A stretch of DNA of 64,000 bases from Anisakis pegreffii (taxonomy: Eukaryota > Nematoda > Chromadorea > Rhabditida > Anisakidae), in the NCBI GenBank assembly GCA_035041965.1, contig JAPYMA010000437.1, positions 1 through 64,000 of the forward strand, in the 5' to 3' direction. Below, in pieces: positions 1 through 12,675 of the stretch. How positions within the stretch are numbered: position 1 is the first letter of the stretch; each line of letters opens with the position of its first letter. The notes beneath the pieces are model-generated. The model made no database searches and was not told the origin of the DNA. It saw only the letters and a program-made list of their open reading frames with translations. Position numbers and translations under genes: made by a program.

Positions 1-230
1 TTTGTCAAACTCAAAACGCGATAACAGTAATTGGCATCCGAATATTAGGTAATGCAGCATGCTTAAGCACACCATAAAAAACGCACAAACTTCAACTACA
101 TAAGCTTAAGCTTAATTTGCAGTGTAATATTTAGTGTCCCCGAAATCACAGGAATCGTCTTAGTCAATTCAAAAATTCATTCACAAACACACAACAACAA
201 TCAGAAGAAAGAGATTTCTATCCGTCTCAC

Positions 231-3200
231 CTTTGATGGTTTGATGGAGGCGCAACAGGTGTGGTTTCGTGTTGTGAACCACCACTAACTGGTGTCCTTT
301 CATGAGCTCTTTTACGATGTTGTGACGATGAGCCTTAAATCATCAACGATTTAAGCACAATGAAAAAGAACATTGTTGCCGATAGATAACGGCCCGGTGA
401 TTTCACTGATAGATTCCAATCATGTTAAATGAGAAATCTACACTGTCAGCACAATGGTGTTACTGCTTCAATGCGAGTTTGACAACGCTGAGGCAAGAAA
501 CTCGTTCTTTTCGCGAAGTCATCTGACTTTCATGGTAACGAACCTTCCGAAACCGATTTATCGGCTTTCTCCAATCGTCTATGCTTCATATTATCTCGGT
601 CATGTTCTTCTGCGCGCCGTTTCTGTCGTATTTCATGCTCAAGCGATGGTGCCGCTGGGGCGGTCTTTTTCTCTAAAAATTTCGATATTGTGGTTGGAAT
701 TCATGACCGTTACCAACTAAAATTATTAAACTATTCTTCTATCAATCATTTAGGATGAATCATAAAGTTGATGTTCAACGGATGCATTAGTTACATTCGA
801 AAAGTTCATAAAAAGATGGACAGATGAAACGGAACGCGACAGACCGTTAGCAATGCCAGGAGGAAGTGGCAGTTCGAAATCACTGGAACTCTTATTTGCA
901 GCCGTATTCTGAGGTATGTCTGGCTGCATAAAGTTACGTCGTTGTACTGATGATTGAGACGCTGTTTGGCCACTTGTAGATGCAGATGTGACTGAAAACA
1001 ACGAATTTGCGCTTGAATTCTACACAAAATAGCAATTATAGAGCACGTCATTTCATGTCACTTGTAATACAAAGTTCCATCGATATTGCATTGATCATTC
1101 GGCAACACCTCCAATTCTGAGGATGTGATACTCGAAAAATCTGCATTTTCCACACAATCTCCAGTTAAAATTCACCTCCAGCAGCCCGTTGCTTATAATC
1201 ATTAAGATCGATTCGTCGTGCCGGTTCTGTTCTCGGTTCAGCTTTAACGGCTGTTGTAGTCAGCTCAGGTGCAGGTGGCGGCGGTGGTAGACTTGCAAGG
1301 GACGCAGATGGTGCTTCTAAAAATTGTGAATTATTGTGCTGAAATGTTGATGGTTTGTTGTTGGAGCACATCAATTGTTTATGTCATTGCATCAGAACCA
1401 TGACGGGCCTGATCAAGGAGGTTACTTACGAGGTTGTTGCGTCTGCGAATTTCTTCGTGACTGACTCTGCGCACCTTGACCAGAGTTGGCCACAGAATTT
1501 CGCATAGCGTACTTCTTAATGTTCAGTTGTTCACCATAAGTTTTGTAGATATGCGTAAATTCTTCAGCTAACTCTGAAAAGTCCAATAATAAATCTTCAG
1601 CTCGTCAAAGTTGCGATAGAATAAGCCACGACAACTTGATGAGATTATTTTACGCCATCGTTCGTTCAGTCAATATCGGATTGCTGTTCTAAGTATATTG
1701 AGAAATACGCAGGCAGATAATGATAAACGAACGAAGATAAACATTTAGCAGACAAACCGAGTAATTTATTGAATGTCATTGATGAATCCACCGTTTCATA
1801 CCACGCTGGCGAACCCGCAGGCACTTGAATCTGAAGATGATTATGTGAATGGAGTTAATAACATTGGTACGGAACACAGGCATTTGCCAACAAAAATGCA
1901 TTGACGCTAGGGAGCAACGGCAGGAGATCTTATGCAATAATCATATCAAATCAACAAATTGCTCATTTATAACAGTTTGATGGAACAAGAATAGAATGAG
2001 GAGCGGAGAAATAAAAGTGCGAAATATCGAGTGCAGTCCCACCCAAATCCAAAGAAAATAAGCCTAAGCTTAGAGTGCCGCAAAATTTTCAACGACAACG
2101 GTAAAGGTAATGTGGATGGAGGAGCGTTAATCTATAACCGTAGCATAGTAAGTTAACGCTCGTGTATGAAAAGAACGCGAAATATTATTGCGGTGTTTAA
2201 TTCAAATACCATACACATTATTTGAATGGGGGATCAAGTGGGCACGCCAAAAGTCGTATCATTTCACATACAACAACACACCTTTTATTTACCGTTAAGT
2301 TGGTTCCACATACAACTTTATTTACAGGGGAACGGGATGATGGTCTTTTCAGTATTGGAAGATGGAGGTGGTATATTGATGCAAAAACGTGATGTGGTTA
2401 TCGATGTACGATATCTGAGATGGGATGATATAATGAGGAGTTAGTTGTCTATGCTAACGCTGAATTGAAGCAACTTCAATTTTTTTCTGTTTCGAATACG
2501 ACAAAGAACACCTTCTCTACTGCGGGGCTGAGCCTGTTCATTGCATACTTGCAAAAGCGATTTGCTATGCAACTCAAGCACTAACTTCTGCCGTTAGAAA
2601 TCTACGCAAATGCTCAACGCCATCACAACGTTCCAAAAAAACGAACGAGGAAAAGAAAGCGGACTGGTTACATGCGAATACAGTTGAGGAGCATAAGTGA
2701 TCATTACTGGCTACTCCCGAGCATACCTGACACGACGATCTAGGCACAGAACACACCGACAAACAGTAAAAACCATCTGGATCAACTCAGCGCACTTCCA
2801 GCATGAACGTGAGTGAGCTTATGCCCAATCCTGAGCCTGACGAGGCTGAATGGCAACTGTTTTCAAATCGCTGTCAAAATATGCCTCGTTCCAGTTTCCC
2901 AACTTAATCTAACCAGAAATTTTACTGTACGCATAACTTAACCGAGCCAAAGTTAATTTACTGAAATTTAATCATGAACACCTAAACGTATATTTTTGAC
3001 TGAATTATACTACAACCAAGCAAGTGCCACATTACTGCGAACACTCTTCATTCGCGCATTATTTGATCAATCGAGATCATGACAATTAAGTCAGAACTTA
3101 GTCATCACAATGTGCCATTCAAGTTAGTTTTAATAAATACACCAATTCTCTGGAAAACTCTCCGACTTAAGGCACACATCATAACAGAGATATGCACCAA

Positions 3201-6200
3201 ATTCAACTGAAATGAATTATGAACTTAAAAACGATCAAATGGAAATGTAATTTTACTGAATGCATGTACAAAAGAAGATAGGGTTCTAAAAATGTTGTAA
3301 ACAACAGTAGCGATGGTTGTCATAAGCAGGGTCGGTGCGACATATTTTTTCTATGCATGCAAGAGAATTTTCAGAGCTCGTTCGAAAAAATTCTTCATCG
3401 TACTGCAACAAAGAATCTCTATTCAAGATGATTTGACTATGAATCGTCATGAATTTCACGGTGAATCTCTGGTGAGCGCAAGGCATGTGCCTCGCACCGA
3501 CCCCGATTATAAGTAGGATTATCATACAACAGTTACCTCTTCGGTTGAATAGAAACGATCTTGTGGTGTTATTCGTTTATCAGTTAGCTCCCATCTCTGT
3601 TGGATGGATGGGACGAGATGCACACATCCTCACAGCTACATATCAAAAGCTGCTGTGCCCTTCCGACATAGACACAACTCGGCTCAGTAATGAGACAGTC
3701 TATCGCGCGCGACTACGGGCACTCTAGCACGGTTCGTCCATTAATTACAATTAATACGCCTCTATCTCTAAACTTATCCAAAAACTGCTTTATTCATATC
3801 TCGACTAGAACTATTACTCATTCAAAGAAACACCAACTGATTACTGATAACTAAACAACAGTGAGACGGCGCACATTACCGGTCCATTGAACAATTTTAT
3901 GGATACCAGTAAGTGTCTTTGAATTTATACTTATCCGCTCACTTCACTATTTACATTGCTCAATCTAAATCTCAAAGTGAATGGAAACGGCCGTGCGGTG
4001 CAACCGATCAGTCAGCAGCCAATATACCCGAGAGACAGTCCATCCTTAGAGCAAACGAACTTCGCGATCTGCATCACCATTCTTAGCACATTCGCTTCAT
4101 ATCTGATGATATGTTCACTGGGTTATGGCTCATTTCATGTGTCTTCTCATACCAATGTAGTTCAGTTCACATTTTAGCCATCAAATAAACCTGAACTACT
4201 CTTCGAATGGTATTCTCTTGGAAACACACGAATGCTCCGAATGAGCACGAATGTGCCAGTTAGGTGTGCATCACGCTGCTCTTGTCTAGTGCTACGGGCA
4301 TCATCACTACGTTGCACCACATTGTGCAACAATCCCGTTTTGTGCTCAAATAAGGACTGCTACACGTGCGTTGTGTGTTGTATCGATATAACACATCAAC
4401 TTGATTTTTGTTCTGATCACCTGCAAAAAGGTTTCGTTCTTTGCATTAAACGGCCACATCAGACCGCGAAAAAATCTTGTCTGCTGATGCTGCGTCAAAC
4501 AGTTTGCTGAATGAGAATTCATCCTCTAATAATATCATAAATAATGGACGGGCAATGCTCTCTTCTTTTAGACTCGCATTCCCATGAAACTGCAACAGTT
4601 ATTAATCCATAGCATATCAGGTAAACCGTTTGAATATTTTGCTTAGAGGACGTCACATTTTGAACACGAAGATTTTATAAAGAAGAGAAACTTGCACATT
4701 AACATTCGATTGTCTTATTGGATACTTCTGTTCGTACATTCACCTCTCTTCTCGAATGAGGAATATTTTTGAAAAATTATTCAACAAGTATATCGCATGA
4801 ACGAAATATATCGATGTCAGTGAAGAATACGCATCTTCTCTGCTAGCACACGGAAAACTAAGCTTGTGCGATCAACTTATAAACACTTTCGACAAAATTA
4901 ACTAAGCGGCACAAATATGTGAAAAGATAATAAGAGAGCGGCACTAAAACACACTGCGAAATCAAGTGATCCGCAATATGCATGTATGTATTATAGTTCA
5001 TCTTCAAATCTGACTTAGAGGACTGAATCACATAACGTCAGGAATCACATGAGCAAGAATGCACCGAATAGTTTATACCTTATGAATGTACATCCACATA
5101 TAAACTTTGTCAAAATATTATCGAACAAAAATTCATTTAGCTTCACTGACATAATTATTCACCAATGCTACGAAAAAGATGTTGAATTTTCCACTTCCGA
5201 ATGTATTCGTTAACTAAATTCGCTCCAATATGTTCCCTAGATACGATCGTGCGCTTAGCGTTGGAAACACATCGCAAAAGATGAAAATTGCGATCACTTT
5301 AAGAGTTTCCGTCTTTTCAACCCAATGAACAACGAAAGCGTTCCGTTGTGTCCAATCGTAAAGAACAAACTTGAAAATGTATCCTCAATATGAGCAATCG
5401 CTATGATCATTCCAAAATTCACTAATCAACTGAAATAACCCACTTCAAATTGAGCCCAAAGGCAAGCCAGATGAATGCACACGCATGCGATTGATCGTGC
5501 CGGAAAACGAACTCCCCAATTCGTCATATGGAGCCTTAAAATGACGAGAAAAATACTAACAAAATACACAAAACGATACACGAACAATAAATTGTTGAGG
5601 CGAACCTCAAAAAATGAAAGTGATTAAGGCTATTCGATACATCTCTCACGTATTGCATCAGTACAAAGTTTTTGGGCTTTATTCCACATTATACACTGAG
5701 AATTTGAGAATAAAACTGTTTTATGATGATAAATTTGCCGTATGAAATTCTGAACTGTTGTAGAATTCTGACTCAACAGCGTATGTCAAAACTCACATGT
5801 CACTTGCGAACCAATACGCAATTTCAGAGATCTTTCGATTTCCTGCAATAAGACACAGTTTTAGATACACAGGAAGAATTTGGTGATCGAATGATGCTTT
5901 GGATCATTGAACGACGAAAAGAACAAACGCAGAAAACGTGACTGGTCTGCACAGATTAGCATTTGAAAAAGACTGCAAAAAAGTTGAACAGACGAGATTT
6001 CGAGTAGTAATCTAACTGATGAGCATAACAAAGAGTGCATCAAAGGTGAAGAAATAAAAAGAGGACGTTGCTAATTTCAGAATGTATTAACCACGAAGGC
6101 CATTTCATTGAGATAATCAATTTGCACCGTTGGAATGTCACGAAATGCGCTTCCACTTAACAACAAAAGTCATGTAACGAGTGAATAATATTCCAGTTCT

Positions 6201-9064
6201 ACGACTTTTCATAAACAAATATACGTAAACTTTTTCGTTTTCCCTTGACAAAACTTTTCACCAATCAACAAAATGATATAAGTATCAATCGCTATTCGCA
6301 GTCATCAACATTTACATTTCTTTTCAACTGATGACATGTGCAAAAAAACATGATGAAAGGTCACAGTCAGCTGACATCACATTCTTTTGCGTAACCCGTC
6401 ACAAATGCTAAAAAGACAGACGCATGCATGAGTACAGCAGCAAACAGTCAATTGTGTTGATTTAGTGCAAGAAATCATTTTCGCACAAATTTTTTCACTT
6501 CCTTCCAGTGATGCCCCAGCTCCGGAGCCAAAGACAGTTTCTTGGACTGTTTCGAAAAAATATCACGGTGACATCTAATAGCCGGAGCTAAGACCTGCAT
6601 GATAATTCTCTTTTCGGAGCCGGAGCGGAACAAGGCAAATTTTGCAGCTAGAACCGAAAGTTCAAAAGATGTGGAGCCGAAACAGCAGCCAATACTTCAA
6701 CAATAAAAATCCAGAGCCTGAGTCAAAGTTTTTTATTAATTCAAGGCCCAAGCTGCGGCTGAAACCAAAAATTAAACCGCAATGGATCTACTCTTGAAAA
6801 ACTTGCAAAACTTCTGGCGATGGCGTGACATGTTAAAAATAATTATTATCCTTTACCAACACTATTTCATCATAATTAAATACGATTGAAATGTGGGATG
6901 GATCTGAACACGGGTTTAATTCGTCGAGATCGATGCATCAAGAAAATGAAACATGAATTGCCAATCGTAAACAAACACACTTACCGCGTGCGAAGTTCTG
7001 CATATGATTCAGCACGAACGTATGCGGTATATCGACCGACAAATCAAATGCTTCAAAACATCATTGTGAATTTCTTGGAAATTTACATTCTAATCTGAAC
7101 ATTTTCTTTTCCCTTCTCCAATTCTAACCAACTGCTCATTTGAATGCTGCAACCCACTAACGAATTCTTGCAATATCAGTGCTCCAGTCGACGTTCCAGC
7201 GACTGCGCTCTACTCCTCATTTAACCGTAAAGCAGATTGTTATTTCCCCTACCAACCGTAAGTTCCCCTCTTCTTCCAAAATGGTCTGTCACCCTGCTTA
7301 ACTCCTCTCCTTCCCCTCTGAAGCCTTCGTATTCCTCTTCCGGTGATAATCACCAGGCTACAACTAGACTAAACAAGCCCGAGTGCAGATGCAAAACTAA
7401 ATGAATAAAACATACCGATGGTTTGCAGGATAACGTTTTCTAGAGTTACAATCAGCTGCGCTGCATCATGATAGCGCTGAAATAATCAAAAATTGTGACA
7501 ACTGAAACTATCAATCGCAGCAAAGCAACAGGGCAGCCAGCATCAATGAATCCTTCGAACGAAAGGTGATATTTATGAAACTCAGATGGATTTCATCGAT
7601 TTGCATGTCATCGTTCACTGCCCATAATGAAGATGACTTACACTAGTTTCCAAGTTCGGCGTATGTGGGAACTTGATTGCCCACCACACACGTACGATGT
7701 GCTCTAATTTGCGTGGACATTCCTCCGATTTCCCAGCCAGGAAAAGACACGCAGCCGCAATGTCCTAGATTCATATCACATCTTATTTCCAGGTCTTTCA
7801 TATGTCGAAATTTCAACTTCGACTCATTTCATCAAATAATTTTTTGCTAATGAATAATCAGAAATGAACTCACCCTCGGGTCGAATTTGTAGAATGAATG
7901 AAAGACGAAGAATCGATGCATATGCATCATTGCTGCACAAATACATAACTGTGATCTGCAAATTTACTAATATGGCCAAATTATTACTACCAATTTCAAG
8001 TCAACTCGTTTGATTACTCATGGAATCTGTAAAATATTCTGACTGTTTACCGCATACTTCACTCAATGTATATCATTGATGATACCTCAACTTCCAAAAA
8101 TTGATGGTATCCACCAACATGAAATCTTGATCATTCTGCTACAAAACCTTCCCGAGTAATAGCTTTACTCGGCAGGAAACTAAACGTTGAAGTGAACACG
8201 ATAAATGCGGATCACAGGAGAGTACTGGACTGCTGAAGACAGATGACACTTACATCCGTACTCGTGAGTCGTGATTAAGGCGATCAGCCATTTGGTGAAT
8301 TGTTTGTGCAGCTGCACGTCGTCGTTTCAATTCCTTAAATAATTATGACATCAAAAATGCAACTCTTTCAACAAAAATTGTATTGAATATATTGAAAGGG
8401 CAATGCTCTGGCCGCAACACTCCTCAGTACACCGCTATCATTTACGCTAGATAAATATAAGCGGAATAGTAAAAATTCAACGGTTGTTTAAGGGACAGCT
8501 TTCCTTTTCGTTTTTTCCGTTGACTCTGATAATCATACTTGGATGAAAGATGCTACATTTTATTATTTCAGAATACTTCCGATACGAACAAGATGAAAGC
8601 TGTTGATTCGTGAATTTATTTAAGTGCCCGACTATTAAGCAGCGAGTGAGAAAAATGTAATTTAAACTCACAAAATAGAATCAAGTATCAAAAAGTCCTC
8701 AATATGATGCTGATATGAGAGGAAATATTTGCAGTGAGAGCAGAAAACAAATATAATAAAACAAATTCAAGCTCTGTATCAGATCGGTAAACGTGTTCAG
8801 AGAGAGCGTGCCAAAAGCAAAGAAACTTTATGAAGATTTTAAAGGTGAAGAACGAATGACAGAGAAGCACTGCTATGGTTGAAGATAAGAAATCACGGCC
8901 GTATTAACTACCTCTTCGGGATGCATGCCTTCCCGTATGCTGGGCGTATTCAAGAGTTGTTCTTGAGTGAATATCCACCTGGATGAGGATGGGGTTGCTA
9001 GAGCCTTTCTACTCAGGCTCATTGACGACGAAGCAGTCGTACTAGTTGCATCTGTTGCCGCCAT
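231..9064 (-). CDS. CCNT: Cyclin T (P-TEFb regulatory subunit), multi-exon, 3' end may continue past the left edge
   Basis: Cyclin T activates CDK9 in P-TEFb, which phosphorylates RNA polymerase II and lets it elongate. Exons (all phases agree): 8912-9064, 8254-8333, 7874-7955, 7642-7764, 7416-7476, 6985-7050, 5797-5842, 5444-5534, 1758-1830, 1430-1573, 1176-1316, 750-991. These give 433 residues. The start exon has the family motif RWIFTQEQLLNTPS. The first cyclin box contains MHMHRFFVFHSFYKF and LFLAGKSEECPRKLEHI, as in animal cyclin T. The second contains DIPHTFVLNHMQNFAR, EIAYWFASDMLHMTNWGVR and ACVCIHLACLWAQFE. The tail is Pro/Ser/Gln-rich with RIDLNDYKQR. An alternative donor at 844/845 joins in phase to basic exons 544-672 and 231-333 (KHRRLEKADK; SSSQHRKRAHERT), giving a longer isoform that leaves the window. 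The intron at 1831-5443 is large and transposon-scarred. Family assignment is firm; the tail isoforms are inferred. Confidence 0.93.
3321..3512. repeat. Short inverted-repeat element in the largest cyclin T intron
   Basis: GGGTCGGTGCGA at 3329-3340 is repeated in reverse complement at 3492-3503, and looser similarity (CATAAG / CTTATAA) extends outwards. The inner ~150 bases are open on both strands, which explains the short ORFs here. This is consistent with a MITE, but no clean target-site duplication was found. Confidence 0.35.
6508..6775. repeat. Degenerate interspersed repeat rich in CCGGAGC words, in a cyclin T intron
   Basis: A 270-base patch starting near CAGTGATGCCCCAGCTCCGG has several copies of GGAGCCGGAGC-like and GAGCC(G/A)AA words. 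It stands out from the AT-rich intron around it. The first bases resemble hAT-type ends, but I find no matching right end or target duplication. It is probably an old, decayed MITE. Confidence 0.35.
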
Positions 9065-9090
9065 TCTCCTTTATCTAAGCAATCACCTAA
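9065..9090 (-). promoter_or_regulatory. Probable trans-splice (or 5' UTR) acceptor of cyclin T
   Basis: Read on the minus strand, TTTATTTTAG ends at 9087, leaving a 22-base leader before the ATG at 9064. No upstream coding exon fits, so spliced-leader addition is likely. An ordinary 5' UTR intron cannot be excluded. Confidence 0.45.
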
Positions 9091-11032
9091 AATAAATGCA
9101 AAATACTACCAGAAACGATTTTAAGCAATAAATTATTGAAATTTTGCAGAAACGACAAAGACAAACGAAGACAGCAAAAACACCTGAATGAATGCGGCAA
9201 CAAAGATACAATGGGATGCGATAAAACGTCAATTAATGCAATCGTTAGAATAATAAAATAAAATTGCTAAAATCATCGAATAAGAATACCATGAAGGAAA
9301 ACATTAGAAATTATCACTTTACGACCGTTCAAAATGCATCGATCAAATAAAAGCTTTACGAATGTGAGTCAACGGAAACACACAACAGATGACCTTGTAA
9401 GTTCTATAAGAATATAAGCACACAAAAACCTAGAGAAAAGCAATGGCCGAAGTAAACTGAAGCAGGAACATACGTAAAAAAAGAAACTGAAAGTAAAACG
9501 CGGTCGTGACGCTTCGCAATTACTGTGCGGCGTGTTAGTGTCGATGCGGTGCGACTCTGTTTTATGCCCACAGTCGAAATCGATAAAGTTCGGTTCGCAA
9601 TGTGAACATCTTGAATTTTCGTTTAGCCCCGAAAATAGTGTGATTTGCAAGTTTTGTGACCAAATGCATCACAGACAGACAATGGGAAAAGGGTCGAGCT
9701 GTTCGCTAGACCACGGGTCCCCGTTCAGTCGACTCATGTGCAAAGTATTTTCTTCTCATTTTCTCATTGTTTTCTCATCATCTGTCAACGCTGGAACGCG
9801 ATAATGCAGTTGGCTTCTGGTTAGCCCAACCCACATGGTCAGCATTTTGTGCGCGCCCAGGATAATTATATCCTCGCCAAGTTCTATGCGGTCGATGACT
9901 CTACCGTGCTAGTAGTCGATCACCCAAAGCTCGTAGCTGAGCAGTGCCGACGCATGTTCACCATTCACCACTAGCTGCATGAACCGAAACGAACTCTGTC
10001 TGGGAAGTGACTAGAACACGGTGGTAATCGAGCGGGTGGTAGTACATGTCAGGGGTGTGATTACCTGTCACCTTTTTGTGCGGATGACCGACAAATACGA
10101 CTGTGACAAGTCTAAACTCGCACAAAAATTATGAGGCCTGCACATGCTACTCAATGATGAGACATGCACAAATTGTGCGAGTGGCACGTTGTCGCGCACG
10201 AAATTGTCGTAGACCCGTTTTGTGCGTGAAATACATATTTATCATATCGTCATTTTACTGACTCATCTCAATCTCATTATTCAATTGCGTCACCTGGAAA
10301 TGAGTGCTCAGTTGAATATTATTCCAACTGCTATATCCTGATCTTCGGCTATTATATTCAGTGGTTGGAGACATCGTGAGGTGGTAATGCCGTTGTTAAC
10401 GTATTCAATAGAATAGGTCGACTTATTCACCAGCATTAAAATGACCACTCATTACCTAGGTGATATGCGAGACGATATTGCGACAACTGAAAGACTATGC
10501 GGTAACCTCAAGCCATTCCAGTGAGCTTAATTATGTGTAAGTGAGGAAATTCGTGAACAGAACAACACATGAACGCATGAAAACAAGATGGGTGAATGGT
10601 TCAAGTTGGACGTATATATAGAAAGAGCTTTTTAAACGTCAGCTCCGTACACTCTTATCAGCAGACCATAGGAACATCATTAATGGTGAACATGCGTTCG
10701 CATTGCCCGAATTGAACCGAAACGAATTATAAGGTAAAAGAATGGAACAATATGTTATAAGGAAAACACTAGGGGGCTGCCTAATCTAGACACTTTAAGA
10801 ATGACTTGGTGTGTTACGTGACAATGAGAAAAGCTGTTATCATGTCAGGTATACCTTTGGTTCTTATGGGAGTAGGAGTAGGTAAGATTGTTATTTTCAA
10901 TAATATTTTCAAATGAATCGCTTAATCACAAGAATGTCATTCATTTGATACGGGGCGCAATAACGTGATAATCACTGAAATGTACAGTTATAAAGGTCTG
11001 TGGAGATGTTAATTGATTTGATTGCATTTTAG
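9091..11032. other. Intergenic region between cyclin T and CSL4
   Basis: This region is the shared 5' side of two divergent genes. No convincing exon was found. The block 9690-10260 is richer in G+C. On the minus strand 9790-10000 reads as protein-like sequence (MQLVVNGEHASALLSYELW, then an in-frame stop), like a decayed element. CGMACGCATGTTCACCATT words at about 9949-9966 and 10683-10701 form an inverted pair. Promoter elements could not be identified. Confidence 0.4.
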
Positions 11033-11041
11033 CATTACTGA

Positions 11042-12675
11042 ATGGAGTCTTGTTCATTATCGACTGATGCATCAACGTCGAACACTGAATTCAAAAAGGT
11101 ATTCCCCGGTGATCGCCTATTCGCAATTTCAGAGGATCTAAGAGCCGGCATTGGTACTTATGAATTATTTGGGCATATATATGCATCTCTAGCTGGCATC
11201 GTCCATGTCTTGCCCGGAACTGAGGTGTGTCTTCTATTTCTTTTCATTTTTGTAGGGTTTTTTAACAGAATAGGAAGTGAACATGGGAATAACCAATGAA
11301 GGTTACGATGTAATTACTCGTCATGTTTCAGTGCAGTAAAGAAGTAAGGACAGTTGAAGTACGGAAGAATAACGAAATTCAACATCATATTGTGCCATAT
11401 ATAGGAGGTATTGTTACAGCCAAGGTAAGTGAGGTTAATTTGCAATTCATGAATATTTCACGGTCGAATAGTGTTTTACGAAATTAGCTCAATTTGCGAC
11501 AATCGGTCACACTTGAAAATTCTATTTTTTTATGAGTTACTCTCATATTCCACTGATCTATAGGTCACATTGAAGTTCTTGGGAAGTGGACATGAATCAC
11601 TTTAACACTGACACTTCGCGTTAATGTCATACGCAAAGGCAACCATTTTTTTATTTTAATGCCCACTACTTAGGGACAGACTGAGACTGTGACACTTAGG
11701 ATTAGGTTGACGCTTCAGGCTCATGATCATGCTTAGGGTTTCGGCCGAAACTTATTTATTGGTGCTGTGTGGTTTTATGCACTGTTTTTGGATTGATAAT
11801 TTCGGCGAAAATCAAATGTAATTTGACGTTTGCCGTATTATACCATATTACTCAGCGTTCGTCAACAAAATAAGGGATCATCCAGTCATCCATATCGCGA
11901 AAATTTCATGTTTCTTTTAAATATCTTATTGGAGGAAAGGCGTGAATCGTTTCGTGATCCATACCGAAATGAATTTCTGTTTCGTTTCGTTATTGTTTTA
12001 AAAAATTGAAGGTGCTGAACATTGGTGTCAACTTTGCGAAGTGTGGTATCGTTTGTGTTGATACTTCAATGCTCTCGCATCAGTTCAGTGCTGTTTTGAG
12101 ACGAGAAGATATCAGTAGTGTTCAGCGAGATAAAGTTATTATTTCCTCATTTTTTATCTTTTTTAATTGAATTTTGCACATATATAAACGTTTTTGGTGA
12201 TTACTTAATGCATTTTCAGCCATGATAGACTCACTTGCATAGATATGCTATCGGTAATTGGAATGTTCATTTGAGAGAAATGTACCGTCGTTAATTCAGA
12301 TATGTTAACAATGATTCATTCATCGTAGTGCTAGACGCAAAAGTTGTATTGATATTGAAATATTAGATTCAACTTGCAGAAAGTCAAACAATAATATTGC
12401 AGACAGAACTATATATGTGTATTCAGCCGGGCGATGTGATATTAGCTCGAGTGATTGGATTTGGTGAATCACAAACAACGTTTGTTTTAAGTATAGCCGA
12501 GGATGAGTTAGGTGTTGTTAGTGGCAAAGGGGATCACGGTGAACGCATGATACCGTGTTCATTCACTCATCTCAAGTCTACTCTAACGAACGATACGCAA
12601 ACTCGCAAAATCGCTAAAATACCTAATCTTAATTCTCAATTCGCATTCAACAATATCAACATTTCGAAAAATTGA
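11042..12675 (+). CDS. EXOSC1: Exosome complex component CSL4
   Basis: This is a cap subunit of the RNA exosome, which threads RNA into the 3'-5' decay machine in nucleus and cytoplasm. Exons 11042-11224, 11332-11424, 12012-12134 and 12403-12675 join in phase 0 to give 223 residues (human about 195). Exon 1 carries the CSL4 N-terminal motif FPGDRLFAISED followed by GIGTY and YASLAG. Exons 2-4 build the S1 RNA-binding fold: GGIVTAKVLNIGVNFAKCG, QPGDVILARVIGFGES and SIAEDELGVV all match the family. The C-terminus is longer than in human and Asn-rich. The third donor reads GTTATT, a weak site, but the protein join (QRDK/TELYM) fits the family. An acceptor motif ending at 11032, nine bases before the ATG, may be a trans-splice site. 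The gene is divergent from cyclin T. Confidence 0.92.

Noticed and set aside
9532..9804. 90-codon plus frame with CxxC-like residues
   Set aside because: No splice context, no family resemblance, and a comparable open frame on the other strand; composition effect.
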